A stretch of DNA of 64,000 bases. Source: Pseudomonas frederiksbergensis. GTDB taxonomy: Bacteria; Pseudomonadota; Gammaproteobacteria; Pseudomonadales; Pseudomonadaceae. Positions 25,760-37,376 of this stretch are shown in pieces. Position numbers and translations under genes: made by a program. The notes beneath the pieces were generated by a model, which saw only the letters and a program-made list of their open reading frames with translations, had not been told where the DNA came from and searched no databases. Within the stretch, counting starts at the first letter, position 1. Every line of letters starts with the position of its first letter. Location: positions 44,082 through 108,081 of the forward strand of contig NZ_JAAUOE010000010.1 of NCBI RefSeq assembly GCF_017114915.1. The letters are read 5' to 3'.

Positions 25760-27646
25760 ATGCTTTCCGCACACTCGAAGGCGCATGTGGATTGCGTCAG
25801 CCGTGTTTTGAAGAACGCAGCGCACCTGCCGCAACTGCCGGTGCCGGACTTGATACTGGATTCCTGGCGCCGCTCCATGGAGCAACACCACCTGGACCCT
25901 GGCTCATTACAAGGACCGCGAATCCTTTCCCAGAACGTACTGCAGGAGTGTCGAGAACGCGCCGAACTCTTCCTGCGCATCGCCAGCGAAGAAGTCGCCC
26001 GACTCCACGGTCGTGTGCGCGATGCCGACTACTGCGTGTTGCTCACCGACGCCCAGGGCCAGACCATCGACTATCGCGTGGAAACCTCCATCCGTAATGA
26101 CTGCCGCAAAGCAGGCCTGTACCTGGGCACCTGCTGGTCAGAGGGCGAGGAAGGCACCTGCGGCGTGGCCGCGGTGCTGACCGCGCGAACACCGGTCACG
26201 GTGCACAAGCGGGATCACTTCCGCGCGGCTTTTATCGGACTCACCTGCTCTGCCGCTCCGGTCTTCGACCCTCGGGGTGAACTGCTCGGGGTGCTCGATG
26301 TGTCTGCGGTGCGCTCGCCGGACGACCGTCGTTCGCAGCATCTGATCCGGCAAATGGTGGTGCAGAGCGCACGGGAAATAGAGCAGGCGTTTTTCATGAA
26401 CAGTGCCCAGGGTTACTGGGTGCTACGGGCCCACAACAGCCCGGGCTACGTCGACAGCCAACCCGATTACCTGCTCGCCTGGGATGACGACGGACAACTG
26501 CAGGCGCTGAACCCCGCGGCGCGACAGTGGCTGTTGCAAAGCGTTGGTCAGTTGCCGGAACACGTCGGCCAAGTGTTCGATCAGCAGTTGTTGCATCGGG
26601 CCAGGGACGAATCGCTCTGCCTGTTTCACTGCCAGGGTAGCCGCCATGTCTTGCATGGCCGACTCAGCGCGCCACGGCAGGTGAAACGCAGCCCTGCGCG
26701 TCGGGTATTGTCACCCGCCGATCTCGACCCGCGACTCGAAGAAAGCCTGCGCCTTGCGGTTCGGGTCAAAGACCGTAATCTGCCGGTGCTGATCCATGGC
26801 GAAACCGGTTCCGGCAAGGAAGTCTTCGCCCGCCAGCTGCACCAGGCCAGTCTGCGCCGTGATCGACCTTTTATCGCGGTGAACTGCGCAGCGATTCCCG
26901 AAAACCTGATCGAAAGCGAGCTGTTTGGTTATGCGGCCGGCGCCTTCACCGGGGCTTCGAGTAAAGGCATGCAAGGTCTGCTGGAACAGGCCGATGGCGG
27001 CACCCTGTTTCTCGATGAAATCGGCGATATGCCTCTGACCCTGCAAACCCGGCTACTGCGGGTTTTAGCCGAGGGCGAAGTGGCGCCCCTGGGGGCGTCA
27101 CGAAGCAAAGCGATAGACATTCAGGTCGTCTGCGCGAGCCACCGCGATCTGGAAGCCCTGGTGGCCAGCGGCGAGTTTCGCGAGGACCTGTACTTTCGTC
27201 TCAGTGGCGCGCGATTCCAATTGCCGCCGTTGCGCGAACGCAGTGATCGACTCGCATTGATCAACCGGATACTCGAAGAAGAATCGTCGACCTGCGCGGT
27301 AGCGCTGCAACTGGGAAGCGCCGCACTGGAATGCCTGCTCGGCTATCGTTGGCCGGGTAATGTGCGCGAACTGCGGCACGTGCTGCGTTACGCCTGCGCC
27401 GTGTGCGAGAACCACTTGATTCTGTTGAGTGACTTGCCTGAGCATCTGCCCGGCCATCGACTCAATGATCCGGCTTCAGCTGACACCGTGGAACGCTGCG
27501 CCAGTCCGGAACGCCAGGCACTCATCGATGCCCTCGTGCGTCATCGCTGGAAACCCACCCCCGCAGCCAAGGCATTGGGCATCTCCCGGGCAACGCTGTA
27601 CCGACGGGTGCATCTACATCACATCGACATGCCTGGCAGGGGCTAA
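25760..27646 (+). CDS. acoR: Sigma-54-dependent activator of acetoin catabolism
   Basis: The 628-residue regulator has an N-terminal GAF-type sensor (about residues 60-210, including [17 protein letters not shown] and [18 protein letters not shown]), a central AAA+ domain with Walker A GETGSGKE at about 347, the sigma-54 contact loop GAFTGA at 394-399 and Walker [13 protein letters not shown], and a C-terminal Fis-type helix-turn-helix ([20 protein letters not shown]). It is divergent from acoX, whose promoter is sigma-54 type. Acetoin or an oxidation product is the expected inducer. GGAGG lies just upstream of ATG 25760. Confidence 0.94.
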   Translation: MLSAHSKAHVDCVSRVLKNAAHLPQLPVPDLILDSWRRSMEQHHLDPGSLQGPRILSQNVLQECRERAELFLRIASEEVARLHGRVRDADYCVLLTDAQGQTIDYRVETSIRNDCRKAGLYLGTCWSEGEEGTCGVAAVLTARTPVTVHKRDHFRAAFIGLTCSAAPVFDPRGELLGVLDVSAVRSPDDRRSQHLIRQMVVQSAREIEQAFFMNSAQGYWVLRAHNSPGYVDSQPDYLLAWDDDGQLQALNPAARQWLLQSVGQLPEHVGQVFDQQLLHRARDESLCLFHCQGSRHVLHGRLSAPRQVKRSPARRVLSPADLDPRLEESLRLAVRVKDRNLPVLIHGETGSGKEVFARQLHQASLRRDRPFIAVNCAAIPENLIESELFGYAAGAFTGASSKGMQGLLEQADGGTLFLDEIGDMPLTLQTRLLRVLAEGEVAPLGASRSKAIDIQVVCASHRDLEALVASGEFREDLYFRLSGARFQLPPLRERSDRLALINRILEEESSTCAVALQLGSAALECLLGYRWPGNVRELRHVLRYACAVCENHLILLSDLPEHLPGHRLNDPASADTVERCASPERQALIDALVRHRWKPTPAAKALGISRATLYRRVHLHHIDMPGRG

Positions 27647-27658
27647 CCACCGCCTCAT

Positions 27659-27692
27659 CCGGCGGCCCCGCTCAATGAGCGTTCGCCACCGG
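27659..27692. repeat. REP-like imperfect palindrome, copy A
   Basis: CCGGCGGC (27659-27666) and GCCACCGG (27685-27692) form the arms with one C/A mismatch; an inner CGCTCA-A-TGAGCG stem sits between. The same arms with the same mismatch occur at 62408-62440. Both copies sit just after gene ends, so this is probably a dispersed intergenic palindrome of the REP type. Confidence 0.5.
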
Positions 27693-27712
27693 ACAGGGAG
27701 CAGCCCCGGGTA

Positions 27713-29299
<1,587 letters not shown>

Positions 29300-29406
29300 T
29301 TATTGTCTTGTTCCCGCGACCGCCCTTTTTCCTCGTCAACTGTGAGTTGTCACAATCCATGAAAAAAAGGATGCCTAATCGCAAATACGCTGCTACATTT
29401 GGCGAT

Positions 29407-29418
29407 GTTAACGTTAAC
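29407..29418. promoter_or_regulatory. LacI-type operator palindrome
   Basis: GTTAACGTTAAC is a perfect 12-base palindrome with the central CG typical of LacI/GalR operators. It lies 31 bases before the ATG of the sugar-binding protein and between the divergent porin and transporter genes, so the LacI-family regulator at 35285 probably acts here on both. Confidence 0.65.
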
Positions 29419-29448
29419 TTTTCTAAAAACAAAAATAAAGAGGGCTTT

Positions 29449-30723
29449 ATGAAACAACTAAAATCGCTCCTTCCAGCAGCACTGCTCACCCTGTGTGCCG
29501 GGCTTCCATCCCTCTCGAACGCAGCCGATCTGACGATCTCGTGCGGGGCCGTGGGTGCCGAATTGCAACTGTGCAAGGAGGCTGTCGACGCATGGTCGAA
29601 ACAGACCGGCAATCACGTCGAGGTGGTGTCCACACCTAACTCGGCGACCGAAAGGTTGTCGTTCTACCAACAGATCCTCAGTGCCCAGTCCAGCGACATC
29701 GACATCATTCAAATCGACATGGTGTGGCCAGGGATGCTGGCCAAACATCTGTTGAATCTGCGCGAGGTGCTGCCCGCCGACGCGACCCAAGGCTACTTCC
29801 AGGCACAGGTGGACAACGCCACGGTGAACGGACGGCTGGTGACAATGCCGTGGTTCACCGACTCGGGCCTGCTGTATTACCGCAAGGACTTGCTCGAGAA
29901 ATACAACAAGTCGGTGCCCCAGACCTGGGAGGAAATGACTGCTACCGCCAGGGATGTTCAACAGGCCGAGCGCAACGCCGGGAACGCCAATGCCTGGGGT
30001 TACATCTTTCAGGGACGCGCCTACGAGGGCCTGACCTGTAATGCGCTGGAGTGGATCAGCAGCCAACCGCAAGGTGGACTGGTCAACTCAAAAGGCGACA
30101 TCGTGGTCAACAGTCAGGCCTCAAAAACGGCTTTGACCCTGGCCAAAAGCTGGGTAGGCGACATCTCCCCGCGTGGCGTACTCAACTACACCGAGGAAGA
30201 AGGACGTGGCGTATTCCAGTCGGGCAATGCGCTGTTCATGCGTAACTGGCCTTATGTCTGGGCGCTGGTGCAAAGCCAGGACAGTGCCATCAAAGACAAG
30301 GTCGGCGTCGCTCCCCTGCCCCGAGGCGGCAGCGCCGGCACCCATGCCTCCACCCTCGGTGGCTGGGGCCTGGCGGTATCGCGTTACAGCGCCCATCCAA
30401 AACTCGCCGCAGAACTGGTGAGCTACCTGAGCAGTGCCCAGCAGCAGAAACGTCGTGCTCTGGTGGGCGCCTATAACCCGGTGATCGAGTCGCTTTATCA
30501 AGATCCTGAATTGCTCGCGGCCATGCCTTATTACAGCCAGCTGCACAGCATCCTCAACGATGGGGTCATGCGCCCCGCTTCAATCACCGCCGATCGTTAC
30601 CCACGGGTTTCCAATGCGTTCTTCGATCAAGTGCATGGCGTGCTGGCCGGTGAGTTGCCGGTCGATCAGGCGCTGGCCGAACTGGAAAGCCAACTCACGC
30701 GCATCAAACACCGGAACTGGTAA
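29449..30723 (+). CDS. Sugar ABC transporter substrate-binding protein
   Basis: The 424-residue periplasmic protein is of the MalE/UgpB-like SBP_bac_1 family. The signal peptide MKQLKSLLPAALLTLCAGLP ends near SLSNAA. Then come LTISCGAVGAELQLCKEAVD, DIIQIDMVWPGMLAKHLLN, VTMPWFTDSGLLYYRKDLL and, later, STLGGWGLAVSRYS, which form the sugar-binding cleft. ATG 29449 has AGAGGG upstream; an open extension to 29263 crosses the operator and is rejected. It leads a run of transporter and hydrolase genes consistent with sucrose or trehalulose-type uptake. Confidence 0.9.
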   Translation: MKQLKSLLPAALLTLCAGLPSLSNAADLTISCGAVGAELQLCKEAVDAWSKQTGNHVEVVSTPNSATERLSFYQQILSAQSSDIDIIQIDMVWPGMLAKHLLNLREVLPADATQGYFQAQVDNATVNGRLVTMPWFTDSGLLYYRKDLLEKYNKSVPQTWEEMTATARDVQQAERNAGNANAWGYIFQGRAYEGLTCNALEWISSQPQGGLVNSKGDIVVNSQASKTALTLAKSWVGDISPRGVLNYTEEEGRGVFQSGNALFMRNWPYVWALVQSQDSAIKDKVGVAPLPRGGSAGTHASTLGGWGLAVSRYSAHPKLAAELVSYLSSAQQQKRRALVGAYNPVIESLYQDPELLAAMPYYSQLHSILNDGVMRPASITADRYPRVSNAFFDQVHGVLAGELPVDQALAELESQLTRIKHRNW

Positions 30724-30744
30724 GCCACAAGGAAGGAAATCACC

Positions 30745-31707
30745 ATGTCTGTTTCTACTGCCCATGTTCCCTGTGACGAGCTCCTGCTCGCCAGGGAAAC
30801 GCCGGTCCAGCGTCGCCGAGTACGCGCCGCCTGGCTGTTCCTGACACCGATGTTGCTGTGTCTGGCCCTGGTGGCGGCCTGGCCGCTGCTGCGCACATTC
30901 TGGTTCAGCCTGACCGACGCCAACCTGGCGGACACCGCTGACGGAACCTTCATTGGCCTGAGCAATTATCTATTCCACAACGGTTCCAGCTGGTCGGGCA
31001 TTCTGGTCGACCCTCAATGGTGGAACGCGGTGCGCAACACCTTGCATTTCACCGTGGTGTCGGTGGGGCTGGAAGTCGTACTCGGGCTGCTGGTGGCGTT
31101 GCTGCTGAACATCAAGTTCACCGGCCGTTCGCTGGTGCGGGCATTGATTCTGATTCCGTGGGCAATTCCAACGATTGTCTCGGCGAAGATTTGGTCGTGG
31201 ATGCTCAACGACCAGTTCGGCATCATCAATCACCTGATGCTCAGCCTCGGCCTGATTGACGCGCCCCTGGCCTGGACGGCAGACGCGGACCTGTCGATGT
31301 GGGCGGTGATCCTCGTCGATGTCTGGAAAACCGTGCCTTTTGTCACGCTGCTGATGCTGGCGGCGTTGCAGATGTTGCCGAGTGATTGCTACGAAGCCGC
31401 CAGGGTCGATGGCATTCATCCACTGAAGGTGTTCTGGCGGGTCACACTGCCACTGCTGATGCCCGCACTGCTGGTGGCGGCGATCTTTCGCATCCTCGAC
31501 TCCTTGCGAGTGTTCGACGTGATCTATGTATTGACCTCTAACTCGTCGAGCACCATGAGCATGTCGGTCTATGCCCGCCAGCATCTGGTGGAGTTCCAGG
31601 ACGTCGGCTACGGCAGCGCGGCCTCGACCCTGCTGTTTCTGGTCGTTGCGGTGATTGCCGTGCTTTATCTCTACCTCGGCCGCCGTCAACTGGAGGTCCG
31701 CTCATGA
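30745..31707 (+). CDS. Sugar ABC transporter permease (MalF type)
   Basis: The 320-residue inner-membrane permease has six predicted membrane segments, the first being AWLFLTPMLLCLALVAAWPL, and the ATPase-docking EAA loop near the C-terminus (YEAARVDGIHPLKVFWRVTL). GGAAGG precedes the start. It overlaps the next permease gene by four bases, so the two halves of the channel are made together. Confidence 0.92.
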   Translation: MSVSTAHVPCDELLLARETPVQRRRVRAAWLFLTPMLLCLALVAAWPLLRTFWFSLTDANLADTADGTFIGLSNYLFHNGSSWSGILVDPQWWNAVRNTLHFTVVSVGLEVVLGLLVALLLNIKFTGRSLVRALILIPWAIPTIVSAKIWSWMLNDQFGIINHLMLSLGLIDAPLAWTADADLSMWAVILVDVWKTVPFVTLLMLAALQMLPSDCYEAARVDGIHPLKVFWRVTLPLLMPALLVAAIFRILDSLRVFDVIYVLTSNSSSTMSMSVYARQHLVEFQDVGYGSAASTLLFLVVAVIAVLYLYLGRRQLEVRS

Positions 31708-32546
31708 GCCCGCGTCTACTGAAAAAAGCCCTGTTGCGCTTCGGGTTCTGGTGCCTGATCGGGGTGTTGCTGCTGTATGCGGTGTTCCCGTTCTACTACG
31801 CCATCGTCACGTCGCTGAAGCCGTCCAGCGCCTTGTTCCAGGTGAGCTACTGGATCAAAAACCCCGACTTCTCCAATTACGCGGCGGTACTGAACCAGGC
31901 CTCATTCCTGCGGGCGATCGGTAACTCGCTGGTGGTTGCGCTTAGCGTGGTGACGCTGGCGCTGTTCCTCAGCCTGACCGCCGCCTATGCCTTGGGCCGG
32001 GTGAAGTTCCGTGGGCGCGGCACGGTGTTGATGATGGTCCTTGGGGTGTCGATGTTTCCCCAGGTCGCGGTGCTGTCGGGGCTGTTCGAAGTGATCCGCG
32101 CCCTGGGCCTGTACAACACCTCCTGGGCGTTGATCCTCAGCTACACGATTTTCACCCTGCCCTTCACCGTCTGGGTGCTGACCACGTTCATGGGCCAACT
32201 GCCCCATGAACTGGAAGAAGCGGCAATCATGGATGGCGCGTCGCCCTGGGTCACGCTGACCCGTGTGCTGTTGCCGCTGCTCTGGCCCGCCCTGGTCACC
32301 ACGGGTTTGTTGGCCTTCATCGCCGCGTGGAACGAGTTCCTGTTTGCCCTGACCTTCACCCTCACTGACACCCAACGCACAGTGCCGGTGGCCATCGCCC
32401 TGATTTCCGGCGGCAGCCCCCATGAGCTGCCTTGGGGGCTGTTGATGGCCGCCTCGGTGCTGGTCACCGTCCCGCTGGTGATTCTGGTGCTGATCTTCCA
32501 GCGCCGAATCGTTTCCGGTCTCACTGCCGGCGCGTTAAAGGGTTGA
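31704..32546 (+). CDS. Sugar ABC transporter permease (MalG type)
   Basis: The 280-residue second permease subunit has six membrane segments and an EAA loop (EEAAIMDGASPWVTLTRVLL). The C-terminus RRIVSGLTAGALKG is typical of the MalG/UgpE group. GGAGG lies upstream, within the end of the first permease gene. Confidence 0.92.
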   Translation: MSPRLLKKALLRFGFWCLIGVLLLYAVFPFYYAIVTSLKPSSALFQVSYWIKNPDFSNYAAVLNQASFLRAIGNSLVVALSVVTLALFLSLTAAYALGRVKFRGRGTVLMMVLGVSMFPQVAVLSGLFEVIRALGLYNTSWALILSYTIFTLPFTVWVLTTFMGQLPHELEEAAIMDGASPWVTLTRVLLPLLWPALVTTGLLAFIAAWNEFLFALTFTLTDTQRTVPVAIALISGGSPHELPWGLLMAASVLVTVPLVILVLIFQRRIVSGLTAGALKG

Positions 32547-32573
32547 TGCCCGACAATTACAAGGAACAGCATC

Positions 32574-33710
32574 GTGATCAAATTGAAACTGGACAACGTG
32601 AACAAACAATTGGGCGGCATGCGGATTCTGCGCGACGTCAGCCTGGACATCGCGGCGGGTGAATTCGTGGTGTTCGTCGGCCCTTCGGGCTGCGGGAAGT
32701 CGACCCTGCTGCGCCTGATCGCCGGGCTGGATTCGATCTGCGCCGGCGACCTGTTGATCGACGGGCGTCGGGTCAACGACCTGGAGCCCCGCGAGCGTGG
32801 CGTCGGCATGGTGTTTCAGTCTTATGCGCTGTACCCGCACATGAGCGTCTACGACAACATCAGCTTTGGTCTCAAACTGGCCAAGACTGAAAAAACCAGC
32901 CTGCGCGAGCGGGTGCTGAAAACCGCGCAAATCCTGCAATTGGACAAATTGCTGCAACGCAAGCCAAAGGAACTGTCTGGCGGGCAGCGTCAGCGGGTGG
33001 CGATGGGCAGAGCCATGGCGCGGGAACCGGACATTTTGTTGTTCGATGAGCCGCTCTCCAACCTGGATGCGTCCTTGCGGGTGCAGATGCGCAACGAAAT
33101 CGCCCGGCTGCATGCCCGACTGGGCTCGACCATGATCTACGTCACCCACGATCAGGTGGAAGCGATGACTCTGGCCGACAAAATTGTCGTGCTCAATGGC
33201 GGTCGCGTCGAGCAGGTCGGCTCCCCACGCGAACTCTATGAACGCCCGGCCAGCCGCTTTGTCGCCGGCTTTCTCGGCTCACCCAAAATGAACTTTCTGG
33301 CGGTGCGCCTGCAGGCGCCAGGCGCCACCAGCCTGGTCGACAGCCCCGTTTTGGGTACGACATCCCTGCCCTTCGACAGCTCGAGCCTGACGGCGGGTGC
33401 GCAACTGACTCTGGGGGTTCGCCCGGAACAGGTGTCGCTCAAGGCGGCGCAGAGCGCCGGCATCGTCGTGACCGCAGTCGAATACCTGGGCAGCGAAACC
33501 TATGTGCACCTTGATATCGGTCAGGACGAGCCGCTGATCTGTCGTTGCGAAGTCAACGCCGGATGGCAGGCAGGCGATCGGGTCGAGCTGCAGCTGGACA
33601 TCGCCAATCTGCATCTGTTCGACGCCGACGGCGCGGCCTTGAAGCGCCACGCCATTGAAACCCTGCCCGAGGGCGTCCCTCTGCGCTCGGCACGGGCAGG
33701 CGCCCTATGA
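32574..33710 (+). CDS. Sugar ABC transporter ATP-binding protein (MalK/UgpC type)
   Basis: The 378-residue ATPase has Walker A GPSGCGKST, Q-loop FQSYALYPHM, signature LSGGQRQRVAMGRAMAREPD, Walker B ILLFDEPLSNLD and the H-loop YVTHDQVEAMTL. A C-terminal regulatory TOBE/MalK-like domain follows from about residue 240. The start is GTG 32574 with AAGGA eight bases upstream. The last bases overlap the start of the GH32 gene. Confidence 0.92.
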   Translation: MIKLKLDNVNKQLGGMRILRDVSLDIAAGEFVVFVGPSGCGKSTLLRLIAGLDSICAGDLLIDGRRVNDLEPRERGVGMVFQSYALYPHMSVYDNISFGLKLAKTEKTSLRERVLKTAQILQLDKLLQRKPKELSGGQRQRVAMGRAMAREPDILLFDEPLSNLDASLRVQMRNEIARLHARLGSTMIYVTHDQVEAMTLADKIVVLNGGRVEQVGSPRELYERPASRFVAGFLGSPKMNFLAVRLQAPGATSLVDSPVLGTTSLPFDSSSLTAGAQLTLGVRPEQVSLKAAQSAGIVVTAVEYLGSETYVHLDIGQDEPLICRCEVNAGWQAGDRVELQLDIANLHLFDADGAALKRHAIETLPEGVPLRSARAGAL

Positions 33711-35269
33711 CCTTGTCTTTGAATACCATGAGCGATCCAATGTCTGCCTCTCTTGACCTTGCGCAGCGTGCGCTGAGTCACGGCCTGTCTCGCGTCATCG
33801 ACGATTACCGCCCCGGTTATCACCTTGCCCCCCCGGCGGGCTGGATGAACGACCCTAACGGGGTGGTGTACTTTCGTGGCGAGTATCACGTGTTCTATCA
33901 ACACCACCCCTTCGACGCGAAATGGGGCCCGATGTATTGGGGGCATGCCAAGAGTGCCGACCTGGTCCATTGGCAGCATCTGCCCATTGCCCTGGCGCCC
34001 GGCGATGACTTCGACCGCGACGGTTGTTTTTCCGGTAGCGCGGTGGTGTGTGGAGATACCCTGGCACTGATCTACACCGGGCACACCTGGCTGGGGGACG
34101 TGGGAGACGAGCGCTCGATCCGTCAAGTCCAGTGCCTGGCCACCAGTGTCGACGGCATCCGCTTCGTCAAACATGGCGCCGTCATCGAGACCGCGCCGCA
34201 CGACGCGATCATGCACTTTCGTGACCCCAAGGTCTGGCAGGAGGATGACTGCTGGTACCTGATTGCCGGTGCACGCCTGGGCGATCAACCGCTGCTGCCG
34301 CTGTACCGTTCCACGGATCTGCATGCCTGGGAGTTCCTGGACTATGTGTCCAGCGGCAACGAGGGCGATGGCTATATGTGGGAGTGTCCGGACCTGTTCC
34401 GACTGAACGGACGCGATGTGCTGCTGTACTCGCCCCAGGGCATGCAACCCCAGGGTTATGAACGGCTCAACAAATACCAGACCGGTTATCGCGTGGGCCG
34501 ACTCGACAGCCAATGGCACTTCACCGGCGGGCCTTTTATCGAGCTGGATAACGGCCATGACTTCTATGCCGCGCAAACCCTGGTGGCCGCCGATGGTCGA
34601 CGCCTGGTGTGGGCGTGGCTCGACATGTGGGAAAGCCCGATGCCAAGCCAGGCCCATCACTGGTGCGGCATGCTCGGTTTGCCACGCGAACTTGAACTGC
34701 ACGACGATCGCCTTCTCGTGTACCCGGCACGGGAGCTCACTGCTCTGCGCGAGGCGCCATTGCCGAGTACGTCTTGGTGGAATGAGTCAGGAACCCGTCG
34801 GGTGCCAGAAGTGAATGGCGACAGGCTCGAAATCCATGTGCACCTGGATCTGCTCGGCTGCACCGACGGCCACCTGGGCATCGCCTTGCGTTGCAGCGAC
34901 GATGGCCAGGAACAAACCCTGCTCTACTACGATGCGTCGCTGCAGCGTCTGGTGCTGGACCGAAGCCGATCGGGTGCGCAAGTCACCGGCGAGCGCAGCG
35001 TGTCGATAGACCCGACGCAAGCGCGACTGGCACTGCGCGTGTTCCTCGATCGCTCGTCCATTGAGGTATTCGACGAAAACGGGCGCTTCAGCCTCAGCAG
35101 TCGCCTTTATCCGCGGCCCGACAGTCTGGGGGTGAAGCTTCTGGCTAGCGGAAGTGGCGGGCGTGTCCGCGTTCCCAGGGCATGGCCTTTGGCCTCGGGA
35201 TGGCTGGGAGCGGCGTCATTCGGGTCGCGAGAAGCCCAGGGCCTGTGTCATGATTCTGCGTCAACCTGA
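33707..35269 (+). CDS. Glycoside hydrolase family 32 (sucrose hydrolase / invertase)
   Basis: The 520-residue cytoplasmic enzyme has a five-blade propeller with the catalytic nucleophile in WMNDPNGVVYF, the stabilising FRDPKVW, and the acid/base Glu in WECPDLFR, followed by a beta-sandwich domain with VFLDRSSIEVFDENGRFSLS. There is no signal peptide, so it cleaves sugar after import; because the uptake system is an ABC transporter and not a PTS, the substrate is unphosphorylated sucrose or a similar beta-fructoside. ATG 33707 overlaps the ATPase stop; later in-frame ATGs at 33728 and 33740 are possible. No fructokinase gene is nearby. Confidence 0.9.
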   Translation: MTLSLNTMSDPMSASLDLAQRALSHGLSRVIDDYRPGYHLAPPAGWMNDPNGVVYFRGEYHVFYQHHPFDAKWGPMYWGHAKSADLVHWQHLPIALAPGDDFDRDGCFSGSAVVCGDTLALIYTGHTWLGDVGDERSIRQVQCLATSVDGIRFVKHGAVIETAPHDAIMHFRDPKVWQEDDCWYLIAGARLGDQPLLPLYRSTDLHAWEFLDYVSSGNEGDGYMWECPDLFRLNGRDVLLYSPQGMQPQGYERLNKYQTGYRVGRLDSQWHFTGGPFIELDNGHDFYAAQTLVAADGRRLVWAWLDMWESPMPSQAHHWCGMLGLPRELELHDDRLLVYPARELTALREAPLPSTSWWNESGTRRVPEVNGDRLEIHVHLDLLGCTDGHLGIALRCSDDGQEQTLLYYDASLQRLVLDRSRSGAQVTGERSVSIDPTQARLALRVFLDRSSIEVFDENGRFSLSSRLYPRPDSLGVKLLASGSGGRVRVPRAWPLASGWLGAASFGSREAQGLCHDSAST

Positions 35270-35284
35270 CCGGCCTCGCCTCGC

Positions 35285-36277
35285 ATGACTTCAGTGAAAG
35301 ACGTTGCACAACTGGCCGGCGTGTCCCTGATGACGGTTTCTCGAGCGCTCAACAACCCGGAAAAACTGAGCCCCGAAACCCTTCAGCGGGTGCGTCGCGC
35401 CATTGATGAACTGCAATTCGTACCGAGCCTGTCGGCGCGCAAAATGCGCGGCGACAATCTCCAGTCCCGAACCATTGGCGTGTTCGCGCTGGACACCGCC
35501 ACCACGCCGTTCGCCGTAGAGCTGCTGCTGTCCATCGAACAGACCGCGCAGCAGGCGGGCTGGAATGTCTTCATTCTTAACCTGTTGAGCAACCCGCCCA
35601 CCGACCAGAACATCGACCTGATGCTGTCGCACCGCCCCGACGGGTTGATCTTCAGCGCCATGGGCTTTCGCCAGGTGAGCATTCCCGAGCGATTGAAGAG
35701 CAAACCCCTGGTGCTCGCCAATTGCCTGGCGGACGACAGTCGCCTGGTCAGTTATGTGCCGGACGACGAAACGGGGCAGTATCGCGCCGTGCACCACGCC
35801 TTGAGTCAAGGCTATCGGCGCCCGCTGTGTATCAATCTGCCCAAGCAGAGCCTGGCCTGGGACTTGCGACAAAAAGGCCTGCAGCGTGCCTGTCAGGCAT
35901 TCGGGCTGGCGCCTGACGCACTCTTGCAATACGACCTTTCCGAGCATGACGCCTATGGTGAAACCGCCGCCATCCTCGACCGGCACATCATTGAGGGTCG
36001 CCCGCAATTCGACATTCTGATCTGTGGCAACGACCGCATTGCGTTTTGTGCCTATCAGTTGTTGCTGGGCCGTGGCCTGAAGATTCCCGACGATGTCGCG
36101 GTGCTCGGCTACGACAACATGATCGGTATCGCCGAACTGTTCATCCCGCCTTTGACCACGGTGCAACTGCCGTACTACGAAATCGGTCGCAATGCGGCCC
36201 GGCACCTGATTGAAGCCCTTGAGGTGGAGGGAGCCCATCCGGTTGATTGTCCATTGGTGGTCAGGGCGTCGCTATGA
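35285..36277 (+). CDS. LacI family repressor of the sucrose-type cluster
   Basis: The 330-residue regulator has the LacI helix-turn-helix and hinge at the N-terminus (VKDVAQLAGVSLMTVSRALN, then LSARKMRG) and a periplasmic-binding-protein-like effector domain with TIGVFALDT, RPDGLIFSAMG, ICGNDRIAFCAYQLLLGRG and VLGYDNMIGIAELFIPPLTT. It lies 15 bases after the GH32 gene, probably in the same transcript, which would give feedback control. The perfect palindrome at 29407-29418 is the likely operator; sucrose or fructose is the likely inducer. Confidence 0.9.
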   Translation: MTSVKDVAQLAGVSLMTVSRALNNPEKLSPETLQRVRRAIDELQFVPSLSARKMRGDNLQSRTIGVFALDTATTPFAVELLLSIEQTAQQAGWNVFILNLLSNPPTDQNIDLMLSHRPDGLIFSAMGFRQVSIPERLKSKPLVLANCLADDSRLVSYVPDDETGQYRAVHHALSQGYRRPLCINLPKQSLAWDLRQKGLQRACQAFGLAPDALLQYDLSEHDAYGETAAILDRHIIEGRPQFDILICGNDRIAFCAYQLLLGRGLKIPDDVAVLGYDNMIGIAELFIPPLTTVQLPYYEIGRNAARHLIEALEVEGAHPVDCPLVVRASL

Positions 36278-36293
36278 GGCGCACGCCCTTCCC

Positions 36294-37376
36294 TCAGATC
36301 CAGCGCGGATCGACCTCCCCGGTCCAGGCCAGCAGCGCCGCCAACAGAAAGAAACTGCCGCAGGCCGACTCGACTTTCTGTTCCTGCGCCGCCGTGGTGC
36401 GATAGCAATGGCCGATGAAGCGCCCAGCCTCGAAGTCGGCACTGCGCAGGATCGCCGCCAGTAGCTGGCCGGCCTGTTGCCGCAATAACTCAGCCTCAAC
36501 GGCTCCTGCCGCTTGCCCTTGCAGAGCCAAAGCTGCCATCGCCGCGGCGCAAGGGTCGTCCAGCCCTTGGGGCTGATCCAAACGATTGGCCGGGACCAAC
36601 AAGCCCCGACTACCCAGCCAGTACCGGCGTGCCTTTTCGGCGTCGCTGCTGAACGGCTCGCCGTACAAGCGGGCGCCCGTTCCCAGACCGAGCAGGGCCC
36701 AGGCCTGCCCCCGGGACCAATTGCCCGGCACATCGCCGGCCTGCCACGGCCCTTGATCAAAACGCGCATGACTGCTCCAGGTCCCGCCCGTGCCTGCGCA
36801 GGCCCGCAAGGAAGTCTGCAACTGTTGACGGCCCAACCCCAGCAGCCGTGGTTCGGCATTCAGGGCAAACAGCTGCAGGGTCGCGGCCAGCGGATCGATG
36901 CTCAAACGGCTGTCACCCTGTTCACCGCCACCCATCTCGCGGCCCAGAGGGATGCAGCCCAGCACCGGATCGAAGGCCCAGGCCAGACGTTCTATCGCCT
37001 GCTCCGTCAGTTCTTCGGCCAGGGGATCGGCCAACAGGCGTGCGCCCAACCCGGCGCCGTACCAGAAAATCAGGCTGCGATGATGAGTATCGCAGTTGAG
37101 CTGGCCACGCAGCCGCTCGGCCATGCGCTGCGCCTGTTGCAGATCCGACCGACGCCCGCTGCAATGGGCGCGCAACCACCACAGACCGGCCCAGAACCCG
37201 CCCAGCCAGGAGCCGCTGGCAGAGACTTTCCAGGCCTCGCCGCTGCCCGTGCAAAACAGGGGGAAGCCTTGGTCACACGCAGCGTCGATCTGCTCCAGTC
37301 GGGTGAAGATATCGTTGATGGCGCGCCGAACTTCAGCGGTTTCAAGAGGCCGATCCAGGCGTTCGAAAGCGCTCAT
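36294..37376 (-). CDS. GH88-like unsaturated glucuronyl hydrolase family protein
   Basis: The 360-residue alpha/alpha-barrel protein resembles the GH88/GH105 hydrolases. Matching parts are GSWLGGFWAGLWWLRA, RSLIFWYGAGLGARLLA, NWSRGQAWALLGLGTGARLY, and RLDQPQGLDDPCAAAMAALA with the conserved Asp. Members hydrate and split the unsaturated uronyl residue left by polysaccharide lyases. It has no signal peptide. It overlaps the MFS gene by four bases, so it is translated with the leftward biosynthetic-type cluster and not with the sucrose genes. No lyase is near, so the substrate may not be a polysaccharide; it might act on a glycosylated or enol-ether intermediate. That is a guess. Confidence 0.7.
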   Translation of the reverse strand: MSAFERLDRPLETAEVRRAINDIFTRLEQIDAACDQGFPLFCTGSGEAWKVSASGSWLGGFWAGLWWLRAHCSGRRSDLQQAQRMAERLRGQLNCDTHHRSLIFWYGAGLGARLLADPLAEELTEQAIERLAWAFDPVLGCIPLGREMGGGEQGDSRLSIDPLAATLQLFALNAEPRLLGLGRQQLQTSLRACAGTGGTWSSHARFDQGPWQAGDVPGNWSRGQAWALLGLGTGARLYGEPFSSDAEKARRYWLGSRGLLVPANRLDQPQGLDDPCAAAMAALALQGQAAGAVEAELLRQQAGQLLAAILRSADFEAGRFIGHCYRTTAAQEQKVESACGSFFLLAALLAWTGEVDPRWI

